The notes below the pieces were generated by a model. It was given only the letters and a program-made list of their open reading frames with translations, had not been told where the DNA came from and made no database searches. Both the position numbers and the translations under genes were made by a program. This document shows positions 20,478-34,195 of a DNA stretch of 64,000 nt, piece by piece; the first letter of the stretch is position 1; every line of letters begins with the position of its first letter. This stretch comes from Anopheles merus (taxonomy: Eukaryota; Arthropoda; Insecta; Diptera; Culicidae): assembly GCF_017562075.2 (NCBI RefSeq), contig NC_054082.1:5737550-5801549 (forward strand), read 5' to 3'.

Positions 20478-21266
20478 TCAGGAACAATCGCACCTACAGA
20501 CAGGGCAGCACTTCTTCTCCTCCAGCCACCGGTCGATACACGGGCTGTGGAACTGATGTGCACACAGCGCTAAACTTTTGCCTGATGCTGCATCGATATG
20601 CTCCAGACAGATGGGACACAGCACCGTCGACGGCATTTGTTTTGCTGTGCTGAGGAGACGATCGTCATCGTTCCTCCCATATCGCGCTACAACGTCCGTG
20701 CTGATGATGGCGGGCGGTAAAAACGTGGCCATAAATCGGATCAGCTCATACTCCCCGTCGCAACAGAAGTCACTGCGAAGCTTCAGCTCGTCCCGATACT
20801 GATGCGTGCTGGCAAAGCAATGCCTGCTGAGCATGTGCTCCGATAGACTGCCGGTGGTGTACGGTGGTCCCAGCAGGGCGGGCGACTTTTCCAACCGAAA
20901 GCACACACAAACGGGACAGTGTACGGCAGGAACATTCTCGACCCTCGCCGGAGGATGAGAATCGCGCGAATGCTCGTACAGTGCATCAACGGTCAGCCGG
21001 TCCAGAGCGCAGTAGGGACATGTGTAGATACCGATCGGATCGTACTGATCTCTGTTCACCTTACGGGCATATTTGGAGAGCAGCTCGTCGTACGAGATCA
21101 ACCGCTGCAAAGGGTGGTGCTGCTCCGTGCAGGAGGGGCTGGACCTTGGACACACCAAACAGCTGTAGGTGCGTCCGTTCAGGAAAACTGGAACCGAAAC
21201 CGGAAGGTGGGTGTTTTCGGGGTACAGATGTTACAGATGGCTGCATGACATCTACTTACGGCTCAT
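20478..21266 (-). CDS. RING-H2 protein with two upstream Cys/His zinc fingers (putative E3 ubiquitin ligase)
   Basis: A 7-nt first exon (21266-21260, ATGAGCC) splices with a GTAAGT donor to exon 21187-20478, giving 238 residues. Residues near 60-140 carry two Cys2His2-type modules, YTCPYCALDRLTVDALYEH and VHCPVCVCFRLEKS...SEHMLSRH, spaced like the RNF114/Di19-type zinc pair. The C-terminus is a complete C3H2C3 RING: CPICLEHIDAASGKSLALC, then AHQFHSPCIDRWLEEKKCC, then PVC. This fold normally recruits an E2 for ubiquitin transfer. In RNF114-like proteins the RING is N-terminal, so the order here is reversed. I do not know the exact orthologue. An additional CxxC (YSCLVC) lies near the N-terminus. 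Confidence 0.82.
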
Positions 21267-22820
21267 TGTTGATTGAATAAAAAAGAACGTTCCTTTCGCT
21301 GGAAAACACACGCTTGTTGTGTGTGGCGTGTGGCTAGCTGGTGGGATGCTGGCTAGACTTATGGCTGGTCGAACGCGCTCGGTCAGCAATGGGCAATGCA
21401 TTGATCCGTACAGCTGATAACGATATAGTCAGTTACGGTTACGGGTTGACGATGATGCGCTCACCGCGTACACAAACGAGCGAAAGGCGCGTAAACAAAA
21501 CCATCCGCATGCTAGTGGCGTACAGTGTGTAACGCATTGAGTGCGCGTGGCACGGCAGTTGCGTATTTTAAATCGCTTCCGCATGGAGTGTGTTTTTATT
21601 CAATCCGAAACATGATAATAGTGACGGATTATAAGCGGCTGTAAATGTGCGTGTAATAAGTTTAAATGTGGTTTTGTTAGAATCCCCAATTCGCCACACA
21701 CAAGACATCAACGATTACACGCTGATAAGAAGCAATCGAGCCAGTCATAACAAAACCAGCAATCAAAGTGCTGGGAAGAGCGTGTAATATTCGTGCAAAT
21801 TTATTATTTCTAAATTTTAATCCACGCACCGTGTGCATTATTTTTCCCGTTAAAAAACAAACTCCTGGACGTAGAGAACGGTTTGTTGTTAAATGCCCAA
21901 CGTTGGCTTTGAATCAACCGAACTAGTTGACTAGTTTCTCGATATTGATTGATTGACTTTACGCTAGTTGCAACGAACGAAGCAGTGTGATTGCAAACTC
22001 ATTCCAAACAAATTCACCACATTTCCCCTACAGCGTGGAGGAGAAATTCACCACCACCTGGGGAAATTGTAAGCCACCTTCATCTCCCATCTGCATTTCA
22101 CCAACAGCAGCACGCGGGAACATTTGAATTGAATTGAATGAAGCGCCATAACGCAACTGCCTGCAGTGTCAATAAGTAAAGCCACATAAGCAAGTGTGCC
22201 TGATAAGTAGTGATTTTGGGTAATGGGAAAGCAAGGGAAAGCTATTCAATTCACCCCTCGAATGGCACTTTTAAATCACTCTCAAAATCACACGGGATTT
22301 GAATTCAGTTTATCGCACCCACACCGCGTGGGTCTATTCCCTATTGCGGTGATCCTACGCAACAATTATTTATGCTTCACCGATAACATCACCCACCACC
22401 GATCGATAATGTAAATCGGTGTTTTTATTTGCGTTTTCTTCTCCGACCGAACGGCGCACCGTGTACACCGATTTTTGCAAGTATTTGACACGGCACATCA
22501 GCAACTGCCTTCGCCGCCGCGATGTTTTGGGAATTGAAGCGATCAGCGGCCGGGAAAGTGTGTTGAATAAATTTAAAACTTTTCGGTCGACGATGGTCGA
22601 CTTTGTACGAACCGGTCTTGTCAGCTGATGTTCTTGATGTGCGAATTGAAGAGGAGCGCGCCTTTAACGGCCGGCGAGCCTGCTCCCAGCCTGGTGGATG
22701 GTCAGAGTAAGGAAAACGGAAATAGGCACGAGATAACAATCGTTTGTTTGAAAATTGAGTGCTTTGTTAAACTTTAAAACGGTTTTCAAATTCAGTTTAA
22801 AAAGCTCCTTTTTTCTCCTT

Positions 22821-22866
<46 letters not shown>

Positions 22867-25815
22867 CATACATTGCGTTCTGCTTGATAAAAGCATGAGA
22901 GTAAATTAAATAGAAAAGTCTTCACCATCATCACGTCAAATCGTCGTTCACTATCGTCCATAAAAAAAGTCGCTTTAGTGTTGTTTGGACGGGTTGCACG
23001 TGGGTTAGAGTGTGCTAGCTCGCTCAGCACCATAAAATCCATTTCCTGTCGTCACAAATGCCACAGTGCCATTCGAGAACGTTGTTTGGCAATGGATGAG
23101 CACAAATGCTTGCATGGATAGCATTTGGATGTGAAACCCGTTCCATATGGCTAAGGTTTTCGGGATAGTTTGGCCCTTTTTGCATCTGGCATCTGGTGAC
23201 TATCGGAATGCAAAAAAGAAGCCTCACATTGTATGCTTTTCCTTTTCCTTACACCGTTGTATGAGCCACTTATGAAAGTTTTGTCGTTCGAACGGGGGAA
23301 AAATCGTTCAAAATTGAACTGTTATGGCGTCGGTGGGGGGGAGATGTGTTTGGGTAGAACATCCCAAGTATGATGGTGCACAGTGCTACGGATAGGATAA
23401 TATGACCGTGTTGTTACGATTTGTGTATGTTTTTTTTTCTTCTTTTGGGGCTTACAAGTAGACGATTGAGTCCCTTGAAGCCGCCCCGTCACGCTTCCTG
23501 TCTGTCAGTAGTGTGATAAATAAATAGTTGAAACAATTCCGACACATCAACCCTCGCTTCAAATCCACTCAGCTGTGAGATATTTAAACGAGCTTCCGCT
23601 TTTCCCCGTGCGCTCCGGGGCATACAGGGCAAGCCGGGCGGACGCACTTTCCGCACCAATGCGTACGTGTTGAGCTAACGCTTAAAGGCGACCGCGTTTA
23701 GACTGGTGGCTATGGTGGCTATCAACGTTGCCGAAGAGGGTCAAAACGTCGAACGACGACAGGCCTGGCGGGCCGAGCATATCCTGTCCCTTATGATGGA
23801 GGCACAAATAAGGCGTTTCCCGCCAACAGCGCCAACCGTCCCCCGTTCATCTTCTCGCCCATCTATCCCGTGTATGATTTGTGTTAAAGTCAAACTACGC
23901 AACAAACAGCCTACGGAAAAGCGGAAAAGCCAGCGAAAAACAAAAAAAAAAGAATAAATGTCGTCGGTAAATATTGACCGTCGGGGAGGAGAAAACGGAG
24001 ATGGTGCGATGGTGTGCCCGGATCCGTTTTGGACATTCTTGGGACCATTCTTTATGTATCCATTTAGGGTGTAAGCCGTGCGCTTGGAGGTAGACTCGAT
24101 ACGGACGGGTTGTGGGTCGAAAGGAAAGCTCGAACGACGAACAAAACCCAGTCCCAGGTTCGGATGGCCGAGTAAGATAACGTACAATCAAGCGATGCGG
24201 CGTTGGCTGGTAGCTGGTAGCTGGTAGGATATTTATTTGGCTATTCTTTTGAGTATTTGCTTTGAGAATTCCTTTCGGGAATTGCGTTGCTCGGCTGGGA
24301 TTCTAACCCACCCGGGGGCAGATGTCCTTGGAGTCGGATTGTTGCTGGCAGGTAGCCAGCAAGGTTTCTCCAGTCCGACTTCACAGAAAGGCTGGGAAAA
24401 CGTCATAGGAATATATGGAAGCAAACTTAAACCGAAAACGGTGCATTATTTACGCTAACGCCTTTTCACTTCCGATTTGCTGTCGATCGTTTCCGAGTTT
24501 GTGTCATCCCGAGGGGACAGGGGAAGTGTTTTCCCTCGTTCGGTGTCAGCGTGTCCATGAAATTCGAGATTTGTAATCACAGTGAGTGTGCAGGATTTGG
24601 CTGAATTGTTGGAACGAGTTACGGTCACGTGCTGGCGGGAGACGCGTGTGAGAGAAAGAGTGTAGACTTCTCCCCACACGTCTAGTCGGTGGCCTTGATT
24701 TTTGGGTTCGGTGGCTCTTGTTTCGGGCGCCCAAAATGGGAAGCTATTGCCGGTGGCAACTGTAGCCAACAGTCAGGTTCACGCAATTGTGTAAATATGG
24801 TTTCACGCGAAAGCCCACGTACCTCGTCAGCTGGTGATTGATTGATACAGCATCACAGCACTAGGTACGTTACGGTGTCCGTTACCTTGAACCTGCTGAA
24901 AATGCGAGCAACGAAGAACTCACTCAGGGCACGTATGGCTACGATTTATGGAATAATGGTTTGGGTATTATTTTTCGCAGTTAAAGAGATAGCAAGACAG
25001 GAGCAATGCACTTCCACTGTAAAAGCGATGGGCGGATATCAGGTGCCGTCCATCATACAGGCCCGATGTGACGTGAAGTTGACGATTCAATACACTCGTG
25101 CAGCCATTGAAAGGCTCTCGAATGAACGGCTGTGTATAATGAAAAATGCAGACAGGGCTTCGGCGAACGTACAATACGGAGCGAACAGATACCCAACAAC
25201 AGCAAAGTCCTGGCAACAGAATGGACATCGCAATCTGCGATGGAAATGTTGTACGAAACTCGGTCAGAAGACGATGATAACGATGATGATGCTTCCGAAC
25301 CCCTTCCGACACGCGCGTGCTGCGCTGTGAATGTGATGCGCGTGCTGCGCTCCGCACCTGGGCAGCATCCTGTTACTGTGCGGCAGATAAGGCAGCACAA
25401 CTTTTTGCCGTTGAACTTGCCCGAAAGGAAGGTCACAAGTTGCCTTCTCGGAATCGAAACATTGCCGAACCATCGTCTCAATATTAAAGACAGGTGTGCA
25501 GGTGATCGGTAAATAAGGCAGCGCAGGGTTCGAATTTCACCTCCATCCTTTGCTGCTCCGAAAAGGGTATCTAGCCAAAAGTAGGGCTTTATTGTTTTCT
25601 CAAGAAGGTGTAAATATTTATCATGCCAAGTGCAATGCTGTGCGCCCTCGCGCAGCAGACACACCCTCAACGGATAAGATTAATTGTATTTGTTTATCAC
25701 AGCACAATGTCAATTGATTTAGGCGTGTAATCAAATACATTGTGGGCCGTAACGAGTGCGAGTATATAATCTGTTTTCCCTTTCTCCCGGCTGTGGGAAG
25801 GGAGATGATGCGCGG
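21267..25815. other. Gene-free stretch, part 1
   Basis: The first 300 bp hold the RING gene promoter and 5' UTR. The rest has only short frames without codon bias, a (TC)n tract at 22824-22862 and a weak tRNA-like segment near 24287-24390 on the minus strand. No exon-like frame with both splice signals was found. Confidence 0.5.
22824..22862 (+). repeat. (TC)n microsatellite, about 19 units
   Basis: An uninterrupted TC dinucleotide run. Confidence 0.95.
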
Positions 25816-25892
25816 ATTGCATACGGTATGGGCGCATTCGTTCATCCGAACCGTACGCGCGCGCTGAAGAATAGCGCCAAAAGTTATGCAAT
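25816..25892. repeat. Inverted pair of the 19-bp TATGCAAT motif
   Basis: A minus copy (ATTGCATACGGTATGGGCGC, 25816-25835) faces a plus copy (GCGCCAAAAGTTATGCAAT, 25874-25892) across 38 bp. See the finding on this motif family. Confidence 0.6.
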
Positions 25893-27412
25893 ACGCGTAA
25901 CAAATTAGTTTTTGCCTTTTCACGCATAGCTTGTTGCTGCCGTACTGCGTACGCCAAAAAAAAGGGGGAAAACTGTTCAAACAACCATGCCACCGTACGA
26001 TGTGATGGAAAAACCATGAAAAATAGCCCCACCCCTCTGACTGTGGGATCACCTGTTTTGGGCGCAAAACTCGCGTCGTTTGTCTGGCAATGGGGTACTG
26101 CTTTTCCCAACGAGAGCATCAAATTCTCTTCGTCCCGGCCGTGGCGGCTGCCCGTTCGCTCACCCGTTCCAAAATAAAGCGTATGATCTTCTTTCGGGGA
26201 TCTTATGAAAAATTGCAACCTACCTCTTCCCCCTCCCACCCTAGAAAGTATGTGCATACGTCAAGCGCCACAACGTAATCTAGGGAACGCTCCCTCTATG
26301 TCTGTGTGTTTGGGGGTTGGAATGTGTCAACCAGCTCACACTCTCGCCACCTCCGGTCGCTCTTTACCGTTGCGTGTTGCCGTGGGTTGCAAAGAACAAT
26401 TTATCACGTTTGTTGCGCGAATACGAGCCGTACATTAATTAGTGTACCGGCGTGACAATGGCAAAGAAATTGTTCTCGTTAGGTATTTGGAGGCTGAATG
26501 GGGCTTTCATTGCTGTTACTTTGGACTTTTATATCGATGAGAGAGGGAGGGAGAGAGAAGAATAGAGAGATAGGAAGAAAATGTGCTCATATTTTTCTTT
26601 TTTTGGGCAACGTGGCGATTTTAATGGTGACAGGTCTCGTTAGACAGAGCGTCGTATGTTTATGTTTCACCGGTCTCGTTATTTCTTTAATGATTTGAAG
26701 TTGTATGAAAGCATCATTACACTCATTGGTTGAGTGTCTTTTCCTACCAGACCTTTCTAGGTACTTGGTTTACTTAAGAAAAGGCCTCCAGTAGAGATTT
26801 CACCCAATATTCCGGGGTAAGTTAGCAATGCGGAAACAATTAAATTGCTTTTTATTAATTCTCCTGCATTCATCCGTTGGAAAATCGGCAATTTAGGTGG
26901 AAACTGTTATACACACACACACTAATACACAGCATAACGTTGACCGATAGGCATGAATTATGATGACATTTCAATTCTGGTCTGCCGCCACATTCACGTG
27001 ATAAATGGTGACGTCTATTACCATTTGCGCGAACGTTGGTCCTGGTTAGAGGTTGCGCGACCCACAAAACTCATCCTCCATCCTGTGGCTGCTCATTTGT
27101 TTTATGCTTCCCGCGTCTGGCGCGTGTGATGCTTTATGTGAGCATAACTCACGTTCCTTGCCCTTCCCTGACGCTTTGCCCATCGGAAACCATTCCGCAT
27201 GTCAGTAAGCAGGGAAGGAAACAAAAAACAAGCAAAAAAACATACACAATTAAGCATACCGGCCGAACACATGACCGGTGGAAAATTTTAAGCACGTGAA
27301 CACATTTTTCACCAACACAAAAACCGGTGACAAATATTTGCTTGCGAGTGCATTCTACATTTAATGAGCTTTATGCTAATTCACATTCGTCAGGTGTGCG
27401 TGCTGTTGTTGG

Positions 27413-27433
27413 CTCTCTCTCTCTCTCTCTCTC
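27413..27433 (+). repeat. (CT)n microsatellite
   Basis: A pure CT run of about ten units. Confidence 0.9.
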
Positions 27434-29585
27434 TTCGCGGCATCTCGTCTTCGTCTTTGCCGCGTTTTCGGAAGGAAATGTGCCGGAAGGTTCATCTTCA
27501 TGGGTCATTTGCTGCACGGTGAGTCCACTTTTTGCCGTTCATTTTCAGTTTCCCCGATCACCATAAAAGAAGGCGAAGGCGTATAAAAATTAATAATCGT
27601 CGTAAATGGGCTCGTCGGAAATGTAGCTAAAATCTGCAGTGACCTTTTCCCGTTTTTTTTTCTCGCTGCCAGGGGACGGTGAAAGGCGATAAGAATGGAT
27701 TGATGCTTTACCGCTGGTGGTGCTGCTTCGAAGTTTTACTTTGGGGACGTTAGTAGGACGTTAAAATGCCATTTCGGTGGGCTGTGCTTAATTTGGGGGC
27801 CCCTTTTTAAGAGGAAATCATTCGACGGCATTGATGAAGTTGAATGCGCATTTGTGTTGGAATTTTGTAGCTCCTTAAGCGAATGGCTTTGCTACAATTC
27901 CATTTAAAAGCATCAGCTCACCTGAGTTTGCTGTTGCAAAACAAAAATTATCTAAATTTTTGAATGCCATGGCCCTCAATCAGCAGTTTATCCATTTATT
28001 CCGCAAGCGCAACGAGCAACTCTTTCACCTTCTCAGCACATCGTTTGAACGCCAGCTCGAGAAACCGGTACGGTACAAAGTTTTTCCCTTCGGTTGCAGA
28101 AACAGGAACCAGAAATGCATAACGGCGCGTGACTCAATTTGTATTTGAAAAACGCTTTTCCGGCTGCCGGGCCCCGACCTATATGCTATGAAATAAGAAT
28201 TTTCCACTGCTTATTGTTGCTTTGCTTTTAACTTTCTTCTGTTTTTTTTCTCCCACTTTTGGTTCCTCTTAGTCCTCTAACCGGCTTGTTTTGCCGGCTA
28301 CCTTTACCGCTTTTTTTTATCGGGGGCTAGCCAACCTCACTTTCGTGGGTTTCGTTTTTACATTCCCGGTTTGGGTCGGCAATCCTTTCGGGCGGAAAAA
28401 AAACAAGGAATTGGTGGTATTTTAAGTATTTTCTTCCGGGAACTATGCACAGCAGGGCATAGAACATTTGCTGAACGGTGAAAATCCAATAAAAGCCTTA
28501 CGCGGCTGTTAGTCTCGTACCGCGTACCGGCCATTCGCTCGACCGACTCAAGGTGGAAGGCAATAACCACCATCTTCAAAGCTAGAAAACTTTATTCCCA
28601 CGTTCCCAGAAATAGCACACGGGAACGGGAGCCTGTTTTGATGTGCAAAACAAGAGACGAAGCAAGGGCGAACAAATTCGCCAAAATGGTAATTTGCTGT
28701 GTGCCGCTTACAGGTGATGGAATGGGTAATAGCTGTGTGAAGGCAGGACGTTTTGCTTTCTTTTGCTGAGTGGAATTTGCACAAAACAAGTACGATTAAA
28801 ACGTCTATGTTAGTTCCCTTGTTTGCTCTCACCATAAATTGAGACTATTTCTTGTATTGAATAGCATCGAGCAGGATCGTTCCCAAGACATTCCTTTTCC
28901 AGTAAAGGGTCACACTGCACAAAGGGTCACAGTCTACCCCGAACGATGGCCGGTCGAATGTGTTGCGTCGATAGAGGGTTATAATTGGATTTAAAAACCA
29001 CCGGATGTCGAACAGCCCAAAACCGTGGACGCTTGTGTCGTGTCAAGGTCGGAGGTAAATAACTTCCTTTCATTAAATCGAACAAAGTGGAAAATTAAAT
29101 CCATTCCGCTCGATGTATCCCGCCCGACCGCAAACACCTTCGCCAGTGCACCGATCGATTGACCCCTTGGATTGTGGTCGTACCAATACCAGTAAATCAG
29201 ATTACGCTTTGCATGGTTTCGCAATCTCACCGAAATGGAAAACCACCAGCGCAGTAATCCGAATCCGCTTTCTTCCGCTCCATTCGCTCCAGCGACTCAT
29301 CGAAAGCTCATTTACATTCTATTTATTCTTTCGGGAGGGCGCATCACAATAACAATATGCTCCCGGGAAACACTTCTTCGTCCTCGGGCAGTAGTCCAGG
29401 ACAGCAGCAAAAGGTTAACAAGATTGGAAGTACGATGAAGTACTAATTTATGTACGATCTGTTGAGAGCCATTTTCATCCCTCGGACGGGGCCGACGAGT
29501 GACACACCCTCTGGCGCACGGTTGGCTGAGCTTGCTAAAGACCGAACTGGATAGTACAACAAATGATTGAAAGTCACGTGTAGGT

Positions 29586-29597
29586 GGGGGGGGGGGG
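29586..29597 (+). repeat. Poly-G run of 12
   Basis: A homopolymer inside a wider G-rich, near-telomere-like patch (GGTGGGG, GAGGGGTGAGG). Part of a possible G-quadruplex. Confidence 0.8.
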
Positions 29598-31118
29598 AGG
29601 GGTGAGGTTGGGGGATGAGTGCTCTTTAATTATCGACATAGACAAGCACACACGCCCGCACACGCACGCACGCAGCTGTCTGGAGGCAGAGCCCTGAAGC
29701 TACCATAATTAAGGTTGACAGTGTGGAAAGTGGAAAAGATCATCTGCCGACGATCATGCGCGCGCGTGTGTGTGTCGGTGATGGTGATGGGAGCGAAATG
29801 GGAAAGATAATAGCAAACCGCCAAGGTCAGACAGGGAAAAGATGACGGTAACGGTGGGAGAGTAGGCGAAAAAGAAACAGACAATCACAACACACCGACG
29901 TCCTTTCCGGTGGACGGGGCGGCGGTGGACAGAGTGTTGATGCGTGTGTTTGCGTAGGAGTTTAGTGCGTAGACGAGCGAGGGCGAACTTTTATCAAAGG
30001 CCTCTGATTGATCGAACAGGGTGTAGAATGGGAGCCATCCAATTCTTCCAATGCCTGGGGTAGGGTAATGGTTTGTTTTGTTTACCTTTTGCCTTTTGCC
30101 ACCCGAAATGTGGTTCGCTCGGGGGAAGATGGACGGGGAGTGTTAAAAAGGTTCGGTTGTTCGGTGGAAAAACGCTTCCACCTTTGGTTTGGGAATGTTG
30201 AATGTTTCACTATTTTGTTGATGTTTGGTACGATTATGAGACGCTTAGAGAATGCATGCAGGCATGCGGGACAGACGGGAAGGACCGTTGCGCCTCATCA
30301 GACACAGAACCGGTACTGGCTGCACACTGGGAGACATCGCCAGGCTGTGGCCGTACTGTATGAGCATAGAAATGGTTGTGAAGTTTCATCACGAACGAAT
30401 GCTATTTAATTACGCAATGGTGGAGAGATGCTTTGCCACTTTTCATTCCAGCTGAATGCATACACATTCAATTGCTTGGAAGGAAGTGAATGCGTCGCTA
30501 AAAGAACAATCCAAGAGTATAAGTCTTAGTTGAGCGACGTCTCCTGCAATGCGTGAAACAAGATCTCTTCCTGCCTTTTGTCTGCTTCGTTAAATGTACA
30601 CGTGAACGGATTAAAAGTTTTCACCACTCCTCTTAGTTCGCCAAAGAGGATGCTCGTGCAGTTGTATCCAGCACAATGCGGCAAGGGGACGTTTGAAGCA
30701 TTTTTCGGATCGTATTTTTCATGTTCGGCTTTCGGCATCATGTTCGACAAAACAATCGACAAGGTATTTGGCCAAGCATTTCGTAGGTACAATTTCATAG
30801 CAACAAACAGGCGAATCTACCAGAGACACTACTAGACGCAACACGACAGACGCAATTTAAGTTCATTTGTGTGGCAGCACCGAAGCACCGAATAATAAAT
30901 TCCCATTGTGCATTGGGTACTCATTTGGAGTGCTTTTGTTGCTCAAACGTTGCTTGAATCTTGGATGTTAATCTGTATGCAAATGTCACCCGTGATGGGA
31001 AGCGCTGTTGTGATAATGTTCTTTTTAAGGTGCGGAAATTGCTCCGCACTCTATGGCAGATTAATTTTGTGCTGGAAATTCAACTTGCTTCGATCGTGCT
31101 GCGTTCGAATCGAAGCAA

Positions 31119-31186
31119 GCGCCTAAAGTTATGCAATATTTGTTAACCAAAACATCGTGTATGAGAGCGCCCGAAAGTTATGCAAT
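31119..31186 (+). repeat. Direct pair of the 19-bp TATGCAAT motif
   Basis: GCGCCTAAAGTTATGCAAT (31119-31137) and GCGCCCGAAAGTTATGCAAT (31167-31186) lie in the same orientation with 29 bp between them. Confidence 0.65.
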
Positions 31187-33296
31187 GCAGTGCGAAACTT
31201 ATCTCGAGTGAACATTCTCGTAAGCTTTTTGCACATTTCTTTTACCTTTCCAACTCGTGTTTCAAATGTTGACCCACATAACGAGAATGGAAATTGAATA
31301 TCTTGAAGCGTACAGGGAGTTCTTTCTCGGAAATCATTCGTATGGCGTCGGCGACAGCTCGATACGATTTCGACGGCTTCATCAGAGCGCGTACAATCAG
31401 GCTTTCTGCCGTTTGATTCGATTTGTGTTCGTGTTGGGTACAGAAGTGGCCCGGTTTAAAGAAGAAAGAACAAAAAACCGAAAGCAGATAGAGCAGTAGG
31501 AGCATTTTTTGGTTTTATGCGCGTGATGAATTGTGCTTTATGGAATTGAAAAAGAGCGAATCGAACCGAAATGGTCATAGAATGGTGTGCCGAGTCTGCA
31601 GTGCGTGTGGCGCATAAGATTTATGTCACTATTGGCGGTGGTGTTTGCGGTTTTTGTGGAATGTCATAAAAACAGATGAGCCAGATGAGGTTTTGGCTTC
31701 ACTGTTTTGTTTTTACTGTTGCACCAACATAGGCTAAAATGTTGCGGTTTTCAAAAAAGCGCAAGACATACAATTCATGCTCAATCGGTAGCGGCAGGCA
31801 GCATCGCAGCGGATCGTACCGTACCGTATGGCACACATACCGGCTGCATGATGTTCATCGTGGGAGCAATATTGTAGGAAATAAAACGCACACAAATACG
31901 TGTGTCTGCCGTGTGTGCTTGTATAATCAGCACAAACTCATGATTCAGCATTCAACGGTTTCTGCGAGAGGGAAAAAGACTCATTTTGGAAAAAAGACGA
32001 TTTGTTTCAATAACGGCGTTCCATCTGATACGATTGATACAAGCTGCTAACTGTCAAAATGGGTAGAAGTTCAACTTGTTGATTGGGTTTTATCACATTT
32101 TTGTCCCCGTTTCGATCAAAAGCCAGTATGTAAATGTGTGCAAAAGGATGAAGGCCGTGAGTGTACTGAATTTATATCTTCCCCCGATCGTTTCATTGAT
32201 CCCTGAGAGCTACCAGTGTCTGGCTGTGTAGGTAGAAGCGATGAATTAAATGTATGGTCCACCACGGTCTACTGGTGGAGATGAGAATCCGTAAATAATA
32301 AAAAAAACCTTCAAAAATGTTTGTGTCAGCCAATGAAAAAGTTATTCCTTTAAAAAAAATAATCGATCAAAATGTTAAGCAGTTAAACGGTAAAAACAGA
32401 ACTTTGGCCTTTGCCTGCGCTAGACACTGAAGCACACTTAACGAGCTTTCGTCTGCGTTATCCTTACGCTCTAAGCCCAGATCCCTTGCCAGCCATGATT
32501 CAACATGTATGAATTTCGGTCGATTGGGCTTGTCTGACGAGGGGGGCAAAAAGAGCGTTGTACAGTACACCGGTATTTACGTTGTATCGACGGCGTGTTT
32601 TCCGTTTTCATTCGCCGCTTTCTGTTCTGCTTTTATTTGCCTTTCCAGCGCTGCCCGATGTACGTACTTCGCTCGTTATTATACCGGCCGACAAATACGA
32701 CGAGTCGAGTGCGATTTCCCAACTGCGTGCATGGTGAAATATTCAAATTTATGCTACAATGCGCCGATCGGTGCCGTGGCGTCGTATTCACCGGGGAAGG
32801 GAAAGAATGAAAATTATACATTGCCAGTACATTGGAAGTACAATCGAAAATTTACATTACAGGTACGGAGGGGAGAGGGCGTAGCGTTGTTCGAAGTTGT
32901 TGAATGCACGACACAGCTGCTTGAGTCTTTGATAGGATTTTTAAACATCGGAATACTGAAAAGCTTTCCAAAAAAAAAAAAAGGAAGTCCTGGACACACT
33001 TTAAATTGGAATTACGTTGAGCGTGTGCAAAAGCGTACAGAGCGTGTGGGTTCGCTTCATTTCGGGGCGGCAACGCGAGTACGCGTTTTCCTTTCATCAC
33101 AATGAGGTTGGATTTGGGTTTTGATAGACAAACAGCGAAAAGAGCTAGGGAAAATCGCGTGCTAAACACTCGACGCCGCGTCGTGTTATATTGTGATAGA
33201 ACGAAAACAACGAATAAACGATGCAACACAAACACTCGATGGAGGGCTGTGGCCACATTTTCGATTAGGTTTGGCACACCAAACGCCGTGAGAGGG

Positions 33297-33315
33297 CACA
33301 CACACACACACACAC
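33297..33315 (+). repeat. (CA)n microsatellite
   Basis: A pure CA run of about nine units. Confidence 0.9.
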
Positions 33316-33387
33316 GCCAAATAAAAGCATGCAGGCCCTCCCAAGCCGCTGTGAAAACAAACGTGCTCTCTGTTCGATGTCGTGATA

Positions 33388-33412
33388 CTGCTGCTGCTGC
33401 TGCTGCTGCTGC
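33388..33412 (+). repeat. (CTG)n triplet repeat, about eight units
   Basis: An uninterrupted CTG run. No supported gene overlaps it. Confidence 0.9.
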
Positions 33413-34152
33413 AAGGGCTAAATATTTAATAAAATACAAGAGATTTACTTTACGGTACTGCTCTACCCTCTACACTGCTGTACACCCTCTTTGTACAGGA
33501 ATGATCATCATGCAGTGTGCGGTGCGCCAGAGTGAGAGAAACAATTTCTGCTCCTTTTCTAGCATCCGAAAATCGTCTATTTCGCTTACATTCGACCGGT
33601 TCGCAATAAAAACTGATATCACATTCCGATCGCTTGTTCTTGCTTGGTTTTTGGCGTCCTGGTACATGATTGCCGTTTAAAGCAGGCAGACCGACAGACA
33701 AGATGGTTGTCCCTGCTTGGGGGTCCCATTTTATGGCCACACGTTCCAACGATCGCAAACACGATACTTTACAGTGCTGGATGCTACGACTGACCGGATC
33801 CGGAGGGTGGTGTGCAAGTAGAGTGCCAGGATCGAGGGAATCAAGTGGTGGACCGATTGGAGCCGTGTTTCCGAATGAAAGAAATAAATTGTAATCCAAC
33901 ACCAACCAGCAGGAATGACAATCGAATCGTGTGTGTGTGACAGTTGTTTCTTCGAACGACCCAGCAATATTTGGCACCACTTTCCCAACCGCCCATGGAA
34001 TGGTCAGTACCCGGGTGGATGGTGGCGTTGGTGGGATTCGATTTCATTTTCAATTTTTGACAACGGGTCAACTTCCGGGCAACGTGTGCTGGCAGAGGTG
34101 CTTTATAGCATACCGGTTATGTGTTATCTTATCATGTCTGTGTGTGTGGGTG

Positions 34153-34156
<4 letters not shown>

Positions 34157-34192
<36 letters not shown>
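34157..34192 (+). repeat. (TC)n microsatellite, 18 units
   Basis: A pure TC run. Confidence 0.95.

Positions 34193-34195
<3 letters not shown>

Noticed and set aside
25521..25570. GGGTTCGAATTTC on the plus strand, resembling a tRNA B box
   Set aside because: No A box at the right distance and no acceptor-stem pairing. Treated as chance.
25053..26257. Minus-strand frames of 186 and 205 codons
   Set aside because: No codon bias, no recognisable motif, and no splice context. They overlap each other's noncoding features.
28105..28130. ATGCATAACGGCGC, a shortened look-alike of the 19-bp motif
   Set aside because: It lacks four internal bases of the consensus, so it was not counted in the family.
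32509..33680. Two overlapping plus-strand frames of about 190-200 codons in the gene-free stretch
   Set aside because: No domain, no codon bias, and they contain an A-run (KKKK), CA repeats and CTG repeats. Frames of this length are expected by chance once or so in 64 kb.
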